From Camellia lanceoleosa (Eukaryota > Streptophyta > Magnoliopsida > Ericales > Theaceae): a stretch of 64,000 bases of DNA. Shown in pieces: positions 22,701 to 32,087 of this stretch; the stretch's first letter is position 1, and every line of letters begins with the position of its first letter. The notes beneath the pieces are model-generated. The model had not been told where the DNA came from. It saw only the letters and a list, made by a program, of their open reading frames with translations, and did not search any database. The translations under genes were made by a program, and so were the position numbers. The stretch spans positions 60,833,018-60,897,017 of the forward strand of contig CM045763.1 of the NCBI GenBank assembly GCA_025200525.1. Reading direction: 5' to 3'.

Positions 22701-25329
22701 GCAGTTCGGAACCGTTACGTAACGGTGCGTAACAGGCCGTTACGGTACCGTTATGACCGCTATGGCTGACACACCTGTGAATCTCAATCACACTGCAAAA
22801 GCGGCCGTAATGGGTGATTTAGAATTCACCACAACCGCTAAAACCTTGATCACGCCCTATTGAAGTCACCTCGCCTTGACCATTGCAAGGCACAGGTGGT
22901 GCACATGGCTGGGACTTGCGCCTGGGCTCGCTTTTAATAACAGTAGTTTCTTGTGTGTCTCTATTTGTGAAAATTTGAACTTCTAAGAGGTCAAGGTTAG
23001 TATTCCTATCTATGGTCCAAATGAGATTTTTAAACCTGAGTTATATTTTGTTATGTTGTTTCATGCTCACATACGCACTCAAAATAAATAAATAAATAAA
23101 AAGAAGAAGGTTAAATTAACTCCCCTCAAGTTTGAAAAAACTACAAGAAACCTTACAATTTTGGCATAATTACACTAGCTTCCCTTTTAGTAAGAATAAA
23201 CATACCAAAATTAGCGCAGATGATGCGAAGATGCAAAAAAAAAAAAAAAAAAAAAAAAGAGTAAAATATACATTTCAGTGCAAGAGAAATGATAACATCA
23301 TTTTTCTATATATGTAACTAATGAATTATTAATGAAAATGGTCCAAGTGTTATGTCAATTAGAATCTTATGGGAGCCCTAATGTAATTATGCCAAACTTG
23401 TGAGAATAATTGTATTTTCTCCAAACCTCAGAGAGGTATAAACCAAACCAAGTCTTAAATCCCATCAAATGAGATCGGCTACATGAATCTTTCTTCTTCA
23501 TTCGACTCTATCCAAGGCCATATCGTTAGTCAAATTAAGAAGATTCATATTTCTATTTACTATATTAGCCCACATCAATCTAGGTCTACTCTTCTCCTAA
23601 CACTTCCATCTACCATCACTGTATTGCATCTCTTTACTACTGCCTCTGTTGGTTTCCATTGTATATAACCAAACCATCTCAATCTATTCTCCCTTAACTT
23701 ATCTTCTATCGATACTACTCCAACCCACGAATATACTCATTTCTAACTCTGTCTTTTCTAGTTTTGCCACACATCCACCTTAGCATCCTCATCTCAGCAA
23801 CACTTATCTTATTTACATATTATTTTTTAGTTGCCTAACATTCCGTCCCATATAACATCGCTAGTCTAATAGCCATTCTATAGAACTTTTCTTTTAGTCT
23901 AGTGGATACTCGTTTATTGCACAGTATCCGAGACGCACCCTTCCACTTAAACCACCTTGCCTTAATTCTATGGATTACATCTGCTTCAATCTCCCCATCC
24001 GTTGTGATAATCGATCCTAAATAACGAAAATGTTCATTCTTAGGTAGTATTTGGTCCTCAATCTTCACTTTTCCTCTACTTCCATTGTTACTGTTGCTAA
24101 AATTACACTCCATGTATTCTGTCTTAGTTCTTGCTTATCCTAAATCCTTTATATTCAAGTGCTTCTCTCCAAGTCTTCAACTTAGTGTTAACTCCTTCTC
24201 TAGTCTCATCCACTAACACGATATCATCTGTAAAAAGTATATACCATGGCATATTATCCTGAATATTTCTCATCAACTCATCCATAACTAAAGCAAAAAG
24301 ATAAAGACTTAAGGTTGATCCTTGGTGTAAGCTAAAGGAAGAATCTAATATTACACAGAAGAAAAAACATATGAAAGTATAAGATACAGCTGAGAACCTA
24401 ACAATGTCACTCATTACCAACCAGTATTCTGGTTTTTCATTAAACTGATAAGGAACTGTAACAACCAACGAACAAACATAACCAAATTAGTGTTTACAAA
24501 CAATATTTCTTAAACAAAAGCAAGATTTGCTAAGGGCAACGAACAGAACAAAACAGCATCAAGTTACTCATGCAAACAAATAAACATGTTATGTACTATA
24601 AAATTGGAATGCTGATATGTTGTGAGCATTGTATAGGCAGAAGTGTTACCTAGCATTTGGAGCTCCCATTGTTTGTCGGTCCCAAGTTCTTGAAGATGTA
24701 TTCTGACCATCTTCCTCTTCCGTGGTCCGAGCTAATGAGACGGTTGTGTAAGAATTTGGTTCTGATGTAGAGTTGCCTTGGGAAGAATCTGGACGCAATT
24801 GAGTTGAACCTTGTTCAGTACCCAGATTGCGGTAAACATAACGCCAATAAAGGATAGGAAGGCTTGCAGCACACCCTCCTGCATAACCCGCAATCCAGGC
24901 AAACAATGGAGTTTGTGGATTCTCATTTCTTGACACAGATAAAACAACTATGGCTGCAATAATTTGGCCTAGAGTGAACACTAGCTCAATGATAAACCAT
25001 AAGATGGTATTAAATGGGCTCCAATGACGACGGCCAGACCCTTCCCCTCTTCTTGAAACTGAAGAGCTCCTAGAGTTCGAACCATGGGGCGAAGATGAAG
25101 GTGATGGAGTGATGGGTAGACGAACACCACTTGACGGTGTATTTTCATGATGGGGCATATTCGAGCCATGAGGAGAACCATTATGAGATGAGCCTGAAGA
25201 GGAAGTGTCACGACCCCTTTCTATGTCAATAACATGGTCCTGATTGTCATTGTTTTCATGCGGCTCCTTGAGCAAAGGGTACCTATCAGTTGAGTTCTCT
25301 TGACTTGCTTCTTGTGTGGAAACAGCCAT
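19522..25329 (-). CDS. Four-TM RING-H2 E3 ubiquitin ligase (At1g12760/At4g11680 family)
   Basis: Minus-strand exons 25329-24650, 20904-20779, 20695-20404 and 19716-19522 join in frame to 430 codons plus stop, all introns GT..AG. The product starts with a Ser/His-rich acidic N-terminus (1-100). Two membrane segments follow at about 107-132 and 142-163, then a hydrophilic loop, two more near 236-255 and 270-305, and a RING-H2 at 368-409 (CCIC...C.H..HTEC..W......CPLC, C3H2C3 spacing). This domain order is that of the plant RIE1-like RING family; by family knowledge it is a membrane E3 ligase passing ubiquitin from E2 to substrates that are mostly unknown. The first coding intron is 3.7 kb because hAT, MITE and LINE sequences entered it. 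Coding frames are intact. Confidence 0.92.
19717..20403. other. RING gene intron 3
   Basis: No coding sequence. It contains the palindrome GCCACGTGGC (G-box core) at 20079-20088 within a repeat-like stretch (TGTCCCTGCAAGTCCC). Confidence 0.6.
20404..20695 (-). CDS. RING E3 coding exon 3
   Basis: After TTTGCAG; completes the Trp codon and ends phase 0 (GEDA) before GTAAGT. Encodes the fourth, Cys-rich membrane segment ([20 protein letters not shown]), a basic linker and the ISGEDA lead-in to the RING. Confidence 0.92.
20779..20904 (-). CDS. RING E3 coding exon 2
   Basis: After acceptor TTCTGAGCAG; completes an Arg codon and ends two bases into a Trp codon before GTACCT. Encodes [20 protein letters not shown], the third membrane segment. 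Confidence 0.9.
22028..22848. mobile_element. hAT-type non-autonomous element (inner, nested)
   Basis: Begins CAAGGTTCTGAAATGCGGTTGCGGTG and, read from the other end, CAAGGTTTTAGCGGTTGTGGTG. It is flanked on both sides by ATCACGCC (22020-22027 and 22849-22856), a perfect 8-bp duplication. Subterminal regions repeat GTAACGGT/ACCGTTAC motifs, typical transposase-binding clusters in hAT elements. 821 bp, no coding frame. A piece of a sister copy lies at 55597. Confidence 0.87.
22432..22473. repeat. (TTA)n microsatellite
   Basis: About 13 TTA units with one interruption, inside the inner hAT element. Confidence 0.9.
23109..23444. mobile_element. Inverted-repeat MITE-like element
   Basis: Left side GGTTAAATTAACTCCCCTCAAG and TTGGCATAATTACACTAG match the reversed right side GGTTTATACCTCTCTGAGG and TTTGGCATAATTACATTAG. 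A poly-A run of about 24 lies inside (from 23234). No target-site duplication seen, so class is open. Confidence 0.5.
23450..24345 (-). mobile_element. LINE reverse-transcriptase fragment (RTE-like)
   Basis: Minus-strand frames read [19 protein letters not shown], then [19 protein letters not shown] (the RT YADD box, here FTDD) and [12 protein letters not shown]. They continue in a second frame with [33 protein letters not shown] and [14 protein letters not shown], and a 3' remnant RIHVAD near 23495. This is the C-terminal half of the RT of the plant LINE group often annotated by this text. A frameshift near 24118 and further decay make it dead. Confidence 0.75.
24650..25329 (-). CDS. RING E3 coding exon 1
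   Basis: ATG at 25329-25327 ([10 protein letters not shown]...) is the first ATG of the frame, with AAAATGGCT context. 226 codons plus two bases (AG) before donor GTAACA. Encodes the acidic/Ser-rich N-terminus and the first two membrane segments ([36 protein letters not shown]). Confidence 0.92.
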
Positions 25330-27060
25330 TTTATTCCACCAATATTGAAGAGGAAAAAATTATATGATTACAGCTATCAAGATGGCCTGCCTTTTCATAA
25401 AGACACAACGATATATATGTTGTACTGAATGACACAACAAGAGGCAGCACAAAATCTCAAGAATTTCACTATCCTTGTTCTTTTTGGGAAATTAGCTAAC
25501 CTAGTAACAGAGAAAAAAGATATCCTCATTAGTTTCTTCAATGAAAAAATAAAAAAAGACATGCAAAAAAATGATGACTTACAAAAACAATGGTAAATTT
25601 AAATTACTATTGAATAAATATTATGTTAGTTTTGAGAGCTTCAATTTCCACACACCACTTTCTATCAATTAACACACCAATTTTAGTTCAGATATCAACT
25701 TCCAAATCAAAGATACAGCTAACCATAAGTTCCTTCTCCCGAACCATGTTATTTGGTTTGAAATTTGATATTCGAAACAAAAAATTGTGTGAACTGAGAG
25801 AAATGTTTTAAAAAAATCCAAATGGCAATACATCTCTATTCAATCTCACGTTTACCAAGAAAACAACACACACCTATTGATGCTATTAAACACTTAAATG
25901 TTATTGATGTAAGAAAAACTTAACAATAACACTCTGTTTGGATCATAGGGGGAGAAAAAAAAGAATACATAATTGTGTTTTCTCACTGTCATGTTTGGAT
26001 GAGTGAGGAAACAAAGCCTGTGAGAGAGATATTAGGGACATTTCTTTTTCTTCCTTTGTATTTGAAGGGGGGTAATCTTGGTAGTATAAATATTTTACAA
26101 CCAATCAACTTGTTTCTCACCAAATCTCACAAACACTTTTGGTGAGAAATGAAATAGGCTTAGTAAGAGAATTTTTTTTCTCACTATTTCTAATCCATTC
26201 TTATCATTTCTCACTCAACTTATAAACCAAACATGATAAAAGAGTTCTCTTTCTCATCATTTCTTATTATTTTTCACCAAATCACTCCATCCAAACGGAG
26301 TCTAAAATTCAATTCATTGCCTGCCACAAATTAAGATCACAAAATGTCCACAACTAAACATACATAATTCATTAACTCCTTAAGGTAAGAACAGATTGCA
26401 CACAAACCATTCACAAAATCGGAACTAAGGAGAAGCTAAATGGATGGAAAGCCTAACAAATACAAATTTAACCATAAATTGCTTAAAGATGAAGCAAAGA
26501 ATACTATAAACAAAAAGAAGAATAACAAAGTTCATAACGCAATGCCTTAATTTTGAATGAATCTCAAGTTTAGAACAATGAAAATACCAACCAACAAGGA
26601 ACATTCATTTTATGCACCGTTTCGCTTCTGAGAAAAGGCAAGAAAAGGAAAGTTCTGAAAATCATGTTTTCCACTATTTAACCCACGAAAAAAAAAAAAA
26701 AAAAACCCACCAACCGACCGAGCTAAATTCATAATCAAAGTTTATACATTTAATTTCAATTTAGTTTTTCTTTTCAGGGCAACTTTCTCAGCTACCGAAC
26801 AGAAATTAAACGACCAGTTAAAGAATAAATTAAACCCAAAACAACCCAAAACCCTAATTAGAAAATGATGGTTATCAAGAACTCGAACGCCCAATTGAAA
26901 CCAGTATCGAATAAGCCAATTGATTCAACTAATATCATAACTGTATTCGACAAATTCATATGAAATTTAAATAAATACCATCCAAATATTGACAAATTAC
27001 AGGTAAATTAAAAATGATTTGAATAATCAGAAGACTGTATATTAAAGTTAGAAAATTTAC
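25330..27060. other. Probable 5' UTR intron of the RING gene
   Basis: Upstream of the ATG there is no coding sequence. On the minus strand a plausible donor ATTACTG|GTAAATTT lies at 27061/27060, and the sequence before the ATG could hold an acceptor, so a 1.7-kb 5' UTR intron is likely. It contains the Harbinger-type MITE and, at 25640-25800, text loosely resembling the MULE MITE interior. Confidence 0.45.
25930..26302. mobile_element. PIF/Harbinger (Tourist)-type MITE, 373 bp
   Basis: Ends CACTCTGTTTGGAT and, reversed, GACTCCGTTTGGAT are terminal inverted repeats. TAA flanks both sides (25927-25929, 26303-26305), the 3-bp duplication of PIF/Harbinger elements. The inside is made of CTCACCAAATCTCA-like repeats in both orientations. 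Confidence 0.75.
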
Positions 27061-27202
27061 CAGTAATTTACGTGGCGATGACAAGTTTTGTGTAATTCAA
27101 TCTTATATATTTTCTCTGCTTTCAATTTTTTCTCGAGAAAATGACGTCTCAGCTTTCATCGACTCATCTTGGACATTGAGAAAGGTTATATATATATATA
27201 TG
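27061..27202 (-). promoter_or_regulatory. Probable core promoter and 5' UTR exon of the RING gene
   Basis: On the minus strand a TATATATATATA run (27187-27202) stands about 30 bp ahead of a possible start site near 27155. About 95 bp of putative leader then end at the donor GTAAATTT. A TGACGTCT element (27142-27149 region) lies in the leader. Inference from position only; no transcript data. Confidence 0.35.
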
Positions 27203-27520
27203 TACAGGTCTATACCGTTTACTAGGCTGGAAATAGTTTTGGGGTCCGTTTGGTCGTCGAGAAATTACTAGGGAAAAAGGAAGGAGAAAGTTTTACAGCT
27301 ACATGCTTTTATGACAGCCGAAGGCAAGTTTTTGGGATTTCTTTGCTCGGGGATCTATTTTCGAATTTTTTTGTTTCTTGAAAAGTAAATTTTAATTTGA
27401 CAAAAATAAACGCGTAAAGATATTTTTTAATTTTTAAATAATTATTTTTCCCATTTTTTATACCAAATTAGTTTTTAGATTTTTAAAAAGATATTCTGAA
27501 AATCAAATCGAATCACGTAA

Positions 27521-28027
27521 GAGCATCTCCAACGGTTCAGCAAAAATTTCATCAGATTTGAGTCAAAACATCAAATTTGTTGCATCAAATTTATAGGTTG
27601 ATATGACGGCCGGCCGAAATTCCAAAAGCCCAAATTTTTTTTTTTTTTTTTTGTTGAACCTTTTTGGACCTTTTGAACTTGGGTGGGGGGTGGTGGGTCA
27701 GTCCCGGCCGGATCGGGGGGTCCGACACCAAGCAAAAAAAAAATTTTTTTTTTTTTTCTTTTTTTTTTTGAAACTTTTATTTTTTTGGTTGGGATGGAGG
27801 GTTGGTCAACCGGATTGGGATGGATGGGGGTCTTTAGTCTCAACAAACACAAAGCAGAATGATTGATTGTGTGGTGTGAAATGTCGCCTGTGTACTCGAT
27901 TTAATTGAAACATTCTTTGAATTATCGATTTGATATCAATCTGATGAAACCGTTGGAGCATGAAAAGGGACATTTTTCATCAAAATTTAAATTTGGTGTT
28001 GGATTAGCTGAACCGTTGGAGATGGTC
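27521..28027. mobile_element. PIF/Harbinger-type MITE, 507 bp
   Basis: Terminal inverted repeats GAGCATCTCCAACGGTTCAGC and, reversed, GACCATCTCCAACGGTTCAGC. TAA on both sides (27518-27520, 28028-28030). GAGCATCTCCAAC ends are widespread in plant MITEs. The interior has homopolymer T and G runs but no gene. Confidence 0.8.
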
Positions 28028-28249
28028 TAAGTGACATGCGAGTTACATTACACTCAATTTTTTAATTGCACCTATTTCATGTTGGAAAAAAAATATAATT
28101 TTATGGTAATTTTAATGTGAAATTAAAGTAGGTCCTAATTATTGGTTGATGTGAGATTAAGTGGGTTTAGATTCTTTGTAACAAAACCTTTATACCACAA
28201 AAAGAATGACAAAAAATATTAAGAATTGAATGAGAACTTGTCTTGACTT

Positions 28250-29085
28250 CATGAATAAGGTATTGTGAATTGTGTATAACTACCAATTTCACATTGATTG
28301 TAGAGCTTTGATGGGTATTTAAACCTCAAGATTTTGATAAGGGCATGAGCCCTTTGGGCCATCCAAATTTTTTGAAGGAATGGAATTATGGATGCTTCAA
28401 GAATGGGCTTGGGCCAAGACTATGGTCCAAGTTGGTTACGGCAAAATTGCCACACGAGCGCCACCCGCAAGGATTGGACTGAGCCTGGTTCATGATCGGT
28501 AGATCGTGGATCGTGGATCTTGAGACTTGAGATTTGGGTTAAGTTTGGGCTTGGCCGGATTGGTGGTTCACCAATCTAATCTTTTTGGACCAAGTCTGTT
28601 GCAAATATGTATATACACATGTGTATATTGTGTGTAACTCACACTTTGAATTCTCATTAGTTTTGTGCATTACTCCAGTAGTTTTGCAGGAGTAATGGCT
28701 TGCATTTGTGCCAGCTTTGATGGCTAGAGGCTCCTCCTCTCTTCTCCATGGTGTATAAAAAGAGACCCATCTTCCTTGGTTTAGGTACATAATTTTTGCC
28801 TTCCACAATTATTCAGTTAGTTTGCTTGTTCATATAATTTTTTCCTGTGTTGAGAGAGTGCTGTCATTGTCTGTTCGCCAAAGCTATCAAAAGGTGCTTC
28901 TGCATTAGCCGGTCTAAACTGTCGTATCGTGGGAGACAGAAGTCAACGTACCTCTAGCACCCACGGTGGAACGGCTAATCTATTTTAAGGAGACTGTGGT
29001 ACTACACAGGTTTTGGTTTGATTCGTCGTCTTTCAAGATATTATGTGATTTGTGTTTCTGTTTCATGCTCCATTATGTAATTTAT
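28250..29085 (+). mobile_element. Possible diverged copia solo LTR
   Basis: The layout resembles the copia LTR at 29660: a CACATTGATTG...GGGTATTTAAACC block, GGTGTATAAAAAGAG (TATA-like, near 28751), then AATCTATTTTAAGGAGACTGTG near 28977, which matches AATCTATTTTAAGGAGATTGTG of the intact LTR at 30665. No ends or target duplication could be fixed. Confidence 0.4.
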
Positions 29086-29109
29086 CAAATATGAATTTAG
29101 AAGAGAAAA

Positions 29110-29242
29110 GATAAAAAAAAAAAAAAGTTAAAAAAAAAAAAACAAAAAAAAATTATTATATAAACCAAAAATCACAATTAACACAATACAATTTCAATTT
29201 TTTTTTTTTTCTAAAAAATCAATTTTTTTTTTTTATTTTTTA

Positions 29243-29274
<32 letters not shown>

Positions 29275-29325
29275 CATCCATTATTTTTTTCAATTTTTTT
29301 TTTAAAAAAAAAAAAAAAAGTACAC
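29110..29325. repeat. A/T homopolymer low-complexity tract
   Basis: Alternating long A and T runs (up to about 25 bases). Confidence 0.9.
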
Positions 29326-29654
29326 TTATTTAGGACACCCCAAACAACCCCTTATTTGATGTTCTATAATTTAATTTATCAAATCATGAATCTATTTTTC
29401 TTATTTAATTACACAATTTTAACAACATTTCAAACATTTTATTTTATTGCCATATACTCATAATTTTAAACATATTTTCATTTATTTTTAACTTATTATT
29501 TTCATGTTGCATGAACTTTGTATTTATCTTTGACCACCATTTCGTAGCTCTGCCCTACCTCTTGTGACCACCTGTGCAAGCTTCCTTACTCTATAGCCAC
29601 TTGCTTTCATGACCACTACTCTCACAACTCTCTACCCTTAGGCCTAGTACCCTT

Positions 29655-29659
29655 GTAGC
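29655..29659. repeat. Target-site duplication GTAGC of the copia element (left)
   Basis: Matches 54669-54673 exactly and touches both LTR ends. Confidence 0.92.
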
Positions 29660-30829
29660 TGTTGGAAAATGGCTTTGGAATAGTTTTGGAAAAAAAAATC
29701 TTATTTTTTGCTAACTTAGATCATTAATTAAGGTGGAACCCAAGCGTTATTTTTAACGATTCTAATTGGGTTCATGTTTAATGCCGTGTAGTGAATAAAT
29801 TCATGCATTTGGTTGCTTAAAACTATTTTCGAATGAATGAGAATTCAATGCACATTTTTGGGTTTGTAAAAATGTATTTTGGTGGGTTTACTACACATTT
29901 GTGAAATGTGTTTGTCCCACATTGGAAAGGCTTGAGGAATTGTTTGGGCTTGTAAACCTTAGCATTGGATACTTGGGATAGGCTCCAAGGGGTATCCAAG
30001 TTTGTGGAAGGGTGAGATTATGAGTATAGTGGGCTAGACCCATTGGACCCAAAATTAAAACCGCGTACCGCAGTTGTCGTCCGTCCGGTCAAGTGGGCTG
30101 GGCTGGGTGTGAGTGCATGGTATGAGGTTGGGTTGGGCTTGTCCGGCCCAATACTTATCTTTTTGGAAAAAAAACATTTGAACTTTATTTATTTATTTAT
30201 ATTTTTGGTTTCAAAAATCAAAATAAATTGGTCCAAATTTTTTTTCCTTCACCTAAAAAGTTCCTAACACACCTGAACGAGTTTGAACCTTTTGAATCTT
30301 TCTCGGACAGATCTAGAACTGTGCAAACAGTTCAAACAGATTTACTATCTGTTGAAATCTGTTTGAACAGTTGCCTATCTGTTGGCACCTGTTTAAACAG
30401 CCACCAACTTGCATATATAAAGTCTGCTCCAACAATTCATTTTGCATCCGTAAATTTTCAAACTTCTTCTATTTCTTCTTCTGTTCGTCCTCTATTGCTC
30501 TTGCATCTGTTTCTGCATTTATTTTTAGGAAAAAAAAAGAGAAAAAATTACAACATTGTTTGGTTTGCCAGACTTAATTTTATAGTGCTGTAAAATCAAG
30601 TGTCAGTCGTTGCATCCTGGGAAGTAGACGCCGGTTATATCTCGAAGTACCGGAGCGAGGGCGAAATCTATTTTAAGGAGATTGTGTCCGGCACAAGCCT
30701 CGACATTATTTTTTGTAAGCATTTAATTCGGAAAATAATTTATGTAATTATTTTATGAATTATTTTATTTTATTGTTTATGTAACTTATGCATTTAATTT
30801 ACACACATACACCTTTGTGGGTTATAACA
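29660..30829 (+). repeat. Copia 5' LTR, 1170 bp
   Basis: Direct repeat of 53506-54668. Contains a TATA box TATATAAA (30414-30421) preceded by a cluster of CTGTT/AACAG boxes (30310-30405), and R/U5-like sequence ending TTATAACA. No standard primer-binding site starting TGG follows the LTR. Confidence 0.95.
30414..30421 (+). promoter_or_regulatory. TATA box of the copia 5' LTR
   Basis: TATATAAA in the U3-like part, 0.75 kb into the LTR. The 3' LTR has CTATATAAAG at the matching place near 54258. Confidence 0.6.
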
Positions 30830-31074
30830 ATCTTAAAGTAGATTTCTTATTTTTATTTATTTTTGCGATAGATAGACAAATATTTTGTTTCGGGAAATTA
30901 AATAGTAGTAATATACTGTTTAATGATTTCTTTGATAACATAGTAGTAATATACTATTTATCATTGGAATTTTGTTACAAAATATTATTATGTTTATTTT
31001 GTGTGTAAATTCGTTTTTTTTTTTTTTTTTGTATAAATTTGTAATTGGTGTATTATTTTTATTTGGTCAGAATT

Positions 31075-32087
31075 ATGACAACTAAAATTAACAGTACTGA
31101 GACTGTTATTACTCAAACCCCTACACTTGTTGTGCTAGTGATGACTCCGGCAATACCGGTAAATCATGGGGAGAAGTCAGAAAATTCAACGGTAATGATT
31201 TTAAAAGATGGCAACAAAAGATGATGTTTTATCTTACCATATTGAATTTGGCTCGCTTCACTCATGAAAAGGTACCAGCACTGAACGAGGAAGAAACTAA
31301 CCGGCAAGTGGTTATCGCAGTTGATGCATGGACACATGGTGATTTTCTGTGTCGAAACTATATCCTCAATGGGTTGGACAATACACTGTATAATGTGTAT
31401 AGTGTTAAAAGCACTGCTAAAGAACTGTGGGAATCTTTGGATCATAAGTATAAGACAGAGGACGTCGGTACAAAGAAATTTGTTGTCGGTCGTTTCTTGG
31501 ATTTTAAAATGATGGATTCCAGAACAGTTATTAGCCAATTTCAAGATCTCTAATTAATTCTCCATGACATATATACGGAAGGGATGGTTCTCAGTGAATC
31601 TTTCCAAGTAGCGGCAATCATTGAAAAATTGCCCCAATCTTGGAGAGAATTCAAGAATTATCTGAAGTATAAGCGCAAGGAGATGAAATTGGAGGAACTG
31701 ATAGTGCGGCTCCGAATTGAGGAGGACAACCGTGGTTTTGACAAAAAGTCAGGAAACCATGTCATGCAGGCTAAAGCAAATGTTGTGGACCATGAACTTG
31801 GGTCAAAGTTCAACAACAAGAAGTGGAAGCATGATGGCAATGGTCCCAAACAAGGATTCACTAGTAAGATCAGTTTCAACAAGAGGTTCAAAAGCAAGTG
31901 TTTTGTGTACGGCAAAGATGGGCATTGCGCTAAGGATTGTCATGTTCGCAAGGACGGAGAGAGTTCAAGCAAAAAACCAGCACAAGCCAACATAGCCAAG
32001 GATTTTTATCTTTCTAATGAAGTGGCTAACATCAATCTTGCTGTAGTAGTCTCTGAAGCAAATTTGGTAGGCAATCCTAGGGAATAG
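31075..32087 (+). pseudogene. Copia gag (UBN2-type) pseudogene
   Basis: From ATG 31075 the frame shifts near 31180. It then reads as a UBN2-family capsid region (FKRWQQKMMFYLT, LCRNYILNGLDNTLYNVY, VGRFLDFKMMDSRTV), stops at TAA 31551-31553, and continues in the same frame to 32087. The zinc knuckle near 31897 has CFVYGKDGHCAKDC: the second of the CCHC ligands is Tyr. A TAG at 32085 separates gag from the protease part, which is one frame in relatives. Non-functional. Confidence 0.88.

Larger units (their letters stand above)
21105..22945. mobile_element. hAT-type non-autonomous element (outer), split by a second hAT
   Basis: Left end CAGTGTTATTAAAAG and right end, reversed, TACTGTTATTAAAAG form terminal inverted repeats, followed by diverged subterminal repeats rich in AGGCGC. 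Flanks GTTTCCTG (21097-21104) and GTTTCTTG (22946-22953) are an 8-bp target duplication with one mismatch, the hAT size. Without the inner element it would be about 1.0 kb. No transposase is encoded; the inside is purine-rich (GAAGAAGAA) at 21600-21740. Confidence 0.82.
20905..24649. other. RING gene intron 1 (3.7 kb), transposon-rich
   Basis: Holds the nested hAT pair, a MITE-like inverted repeat and a LINE fragment, each listed separately. Confidence 0.85.
28028..29659. other. Intergenic region before the copia element
   Basis: Contains the LTR-like block and A/T homopolymer tract listed separately; otherwise AT-rich with nothing recognisable. Confidence 0.6.

Noticed and set aside
27571..27866. 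Lys/Pro and Phe-rich open frames
   Set aside because: Homopolymer A/T and G runs inside a Harbinger-type MITE.
28539..28808. 89-codon minus-strand frame
   Set aside because: Lies in an LTR-like block with no homology I can recognise.
31164..31544. 126-codon antisense frame opposite gag
   Set aside because: Shadow of the copia gag frame; no independent evidence.
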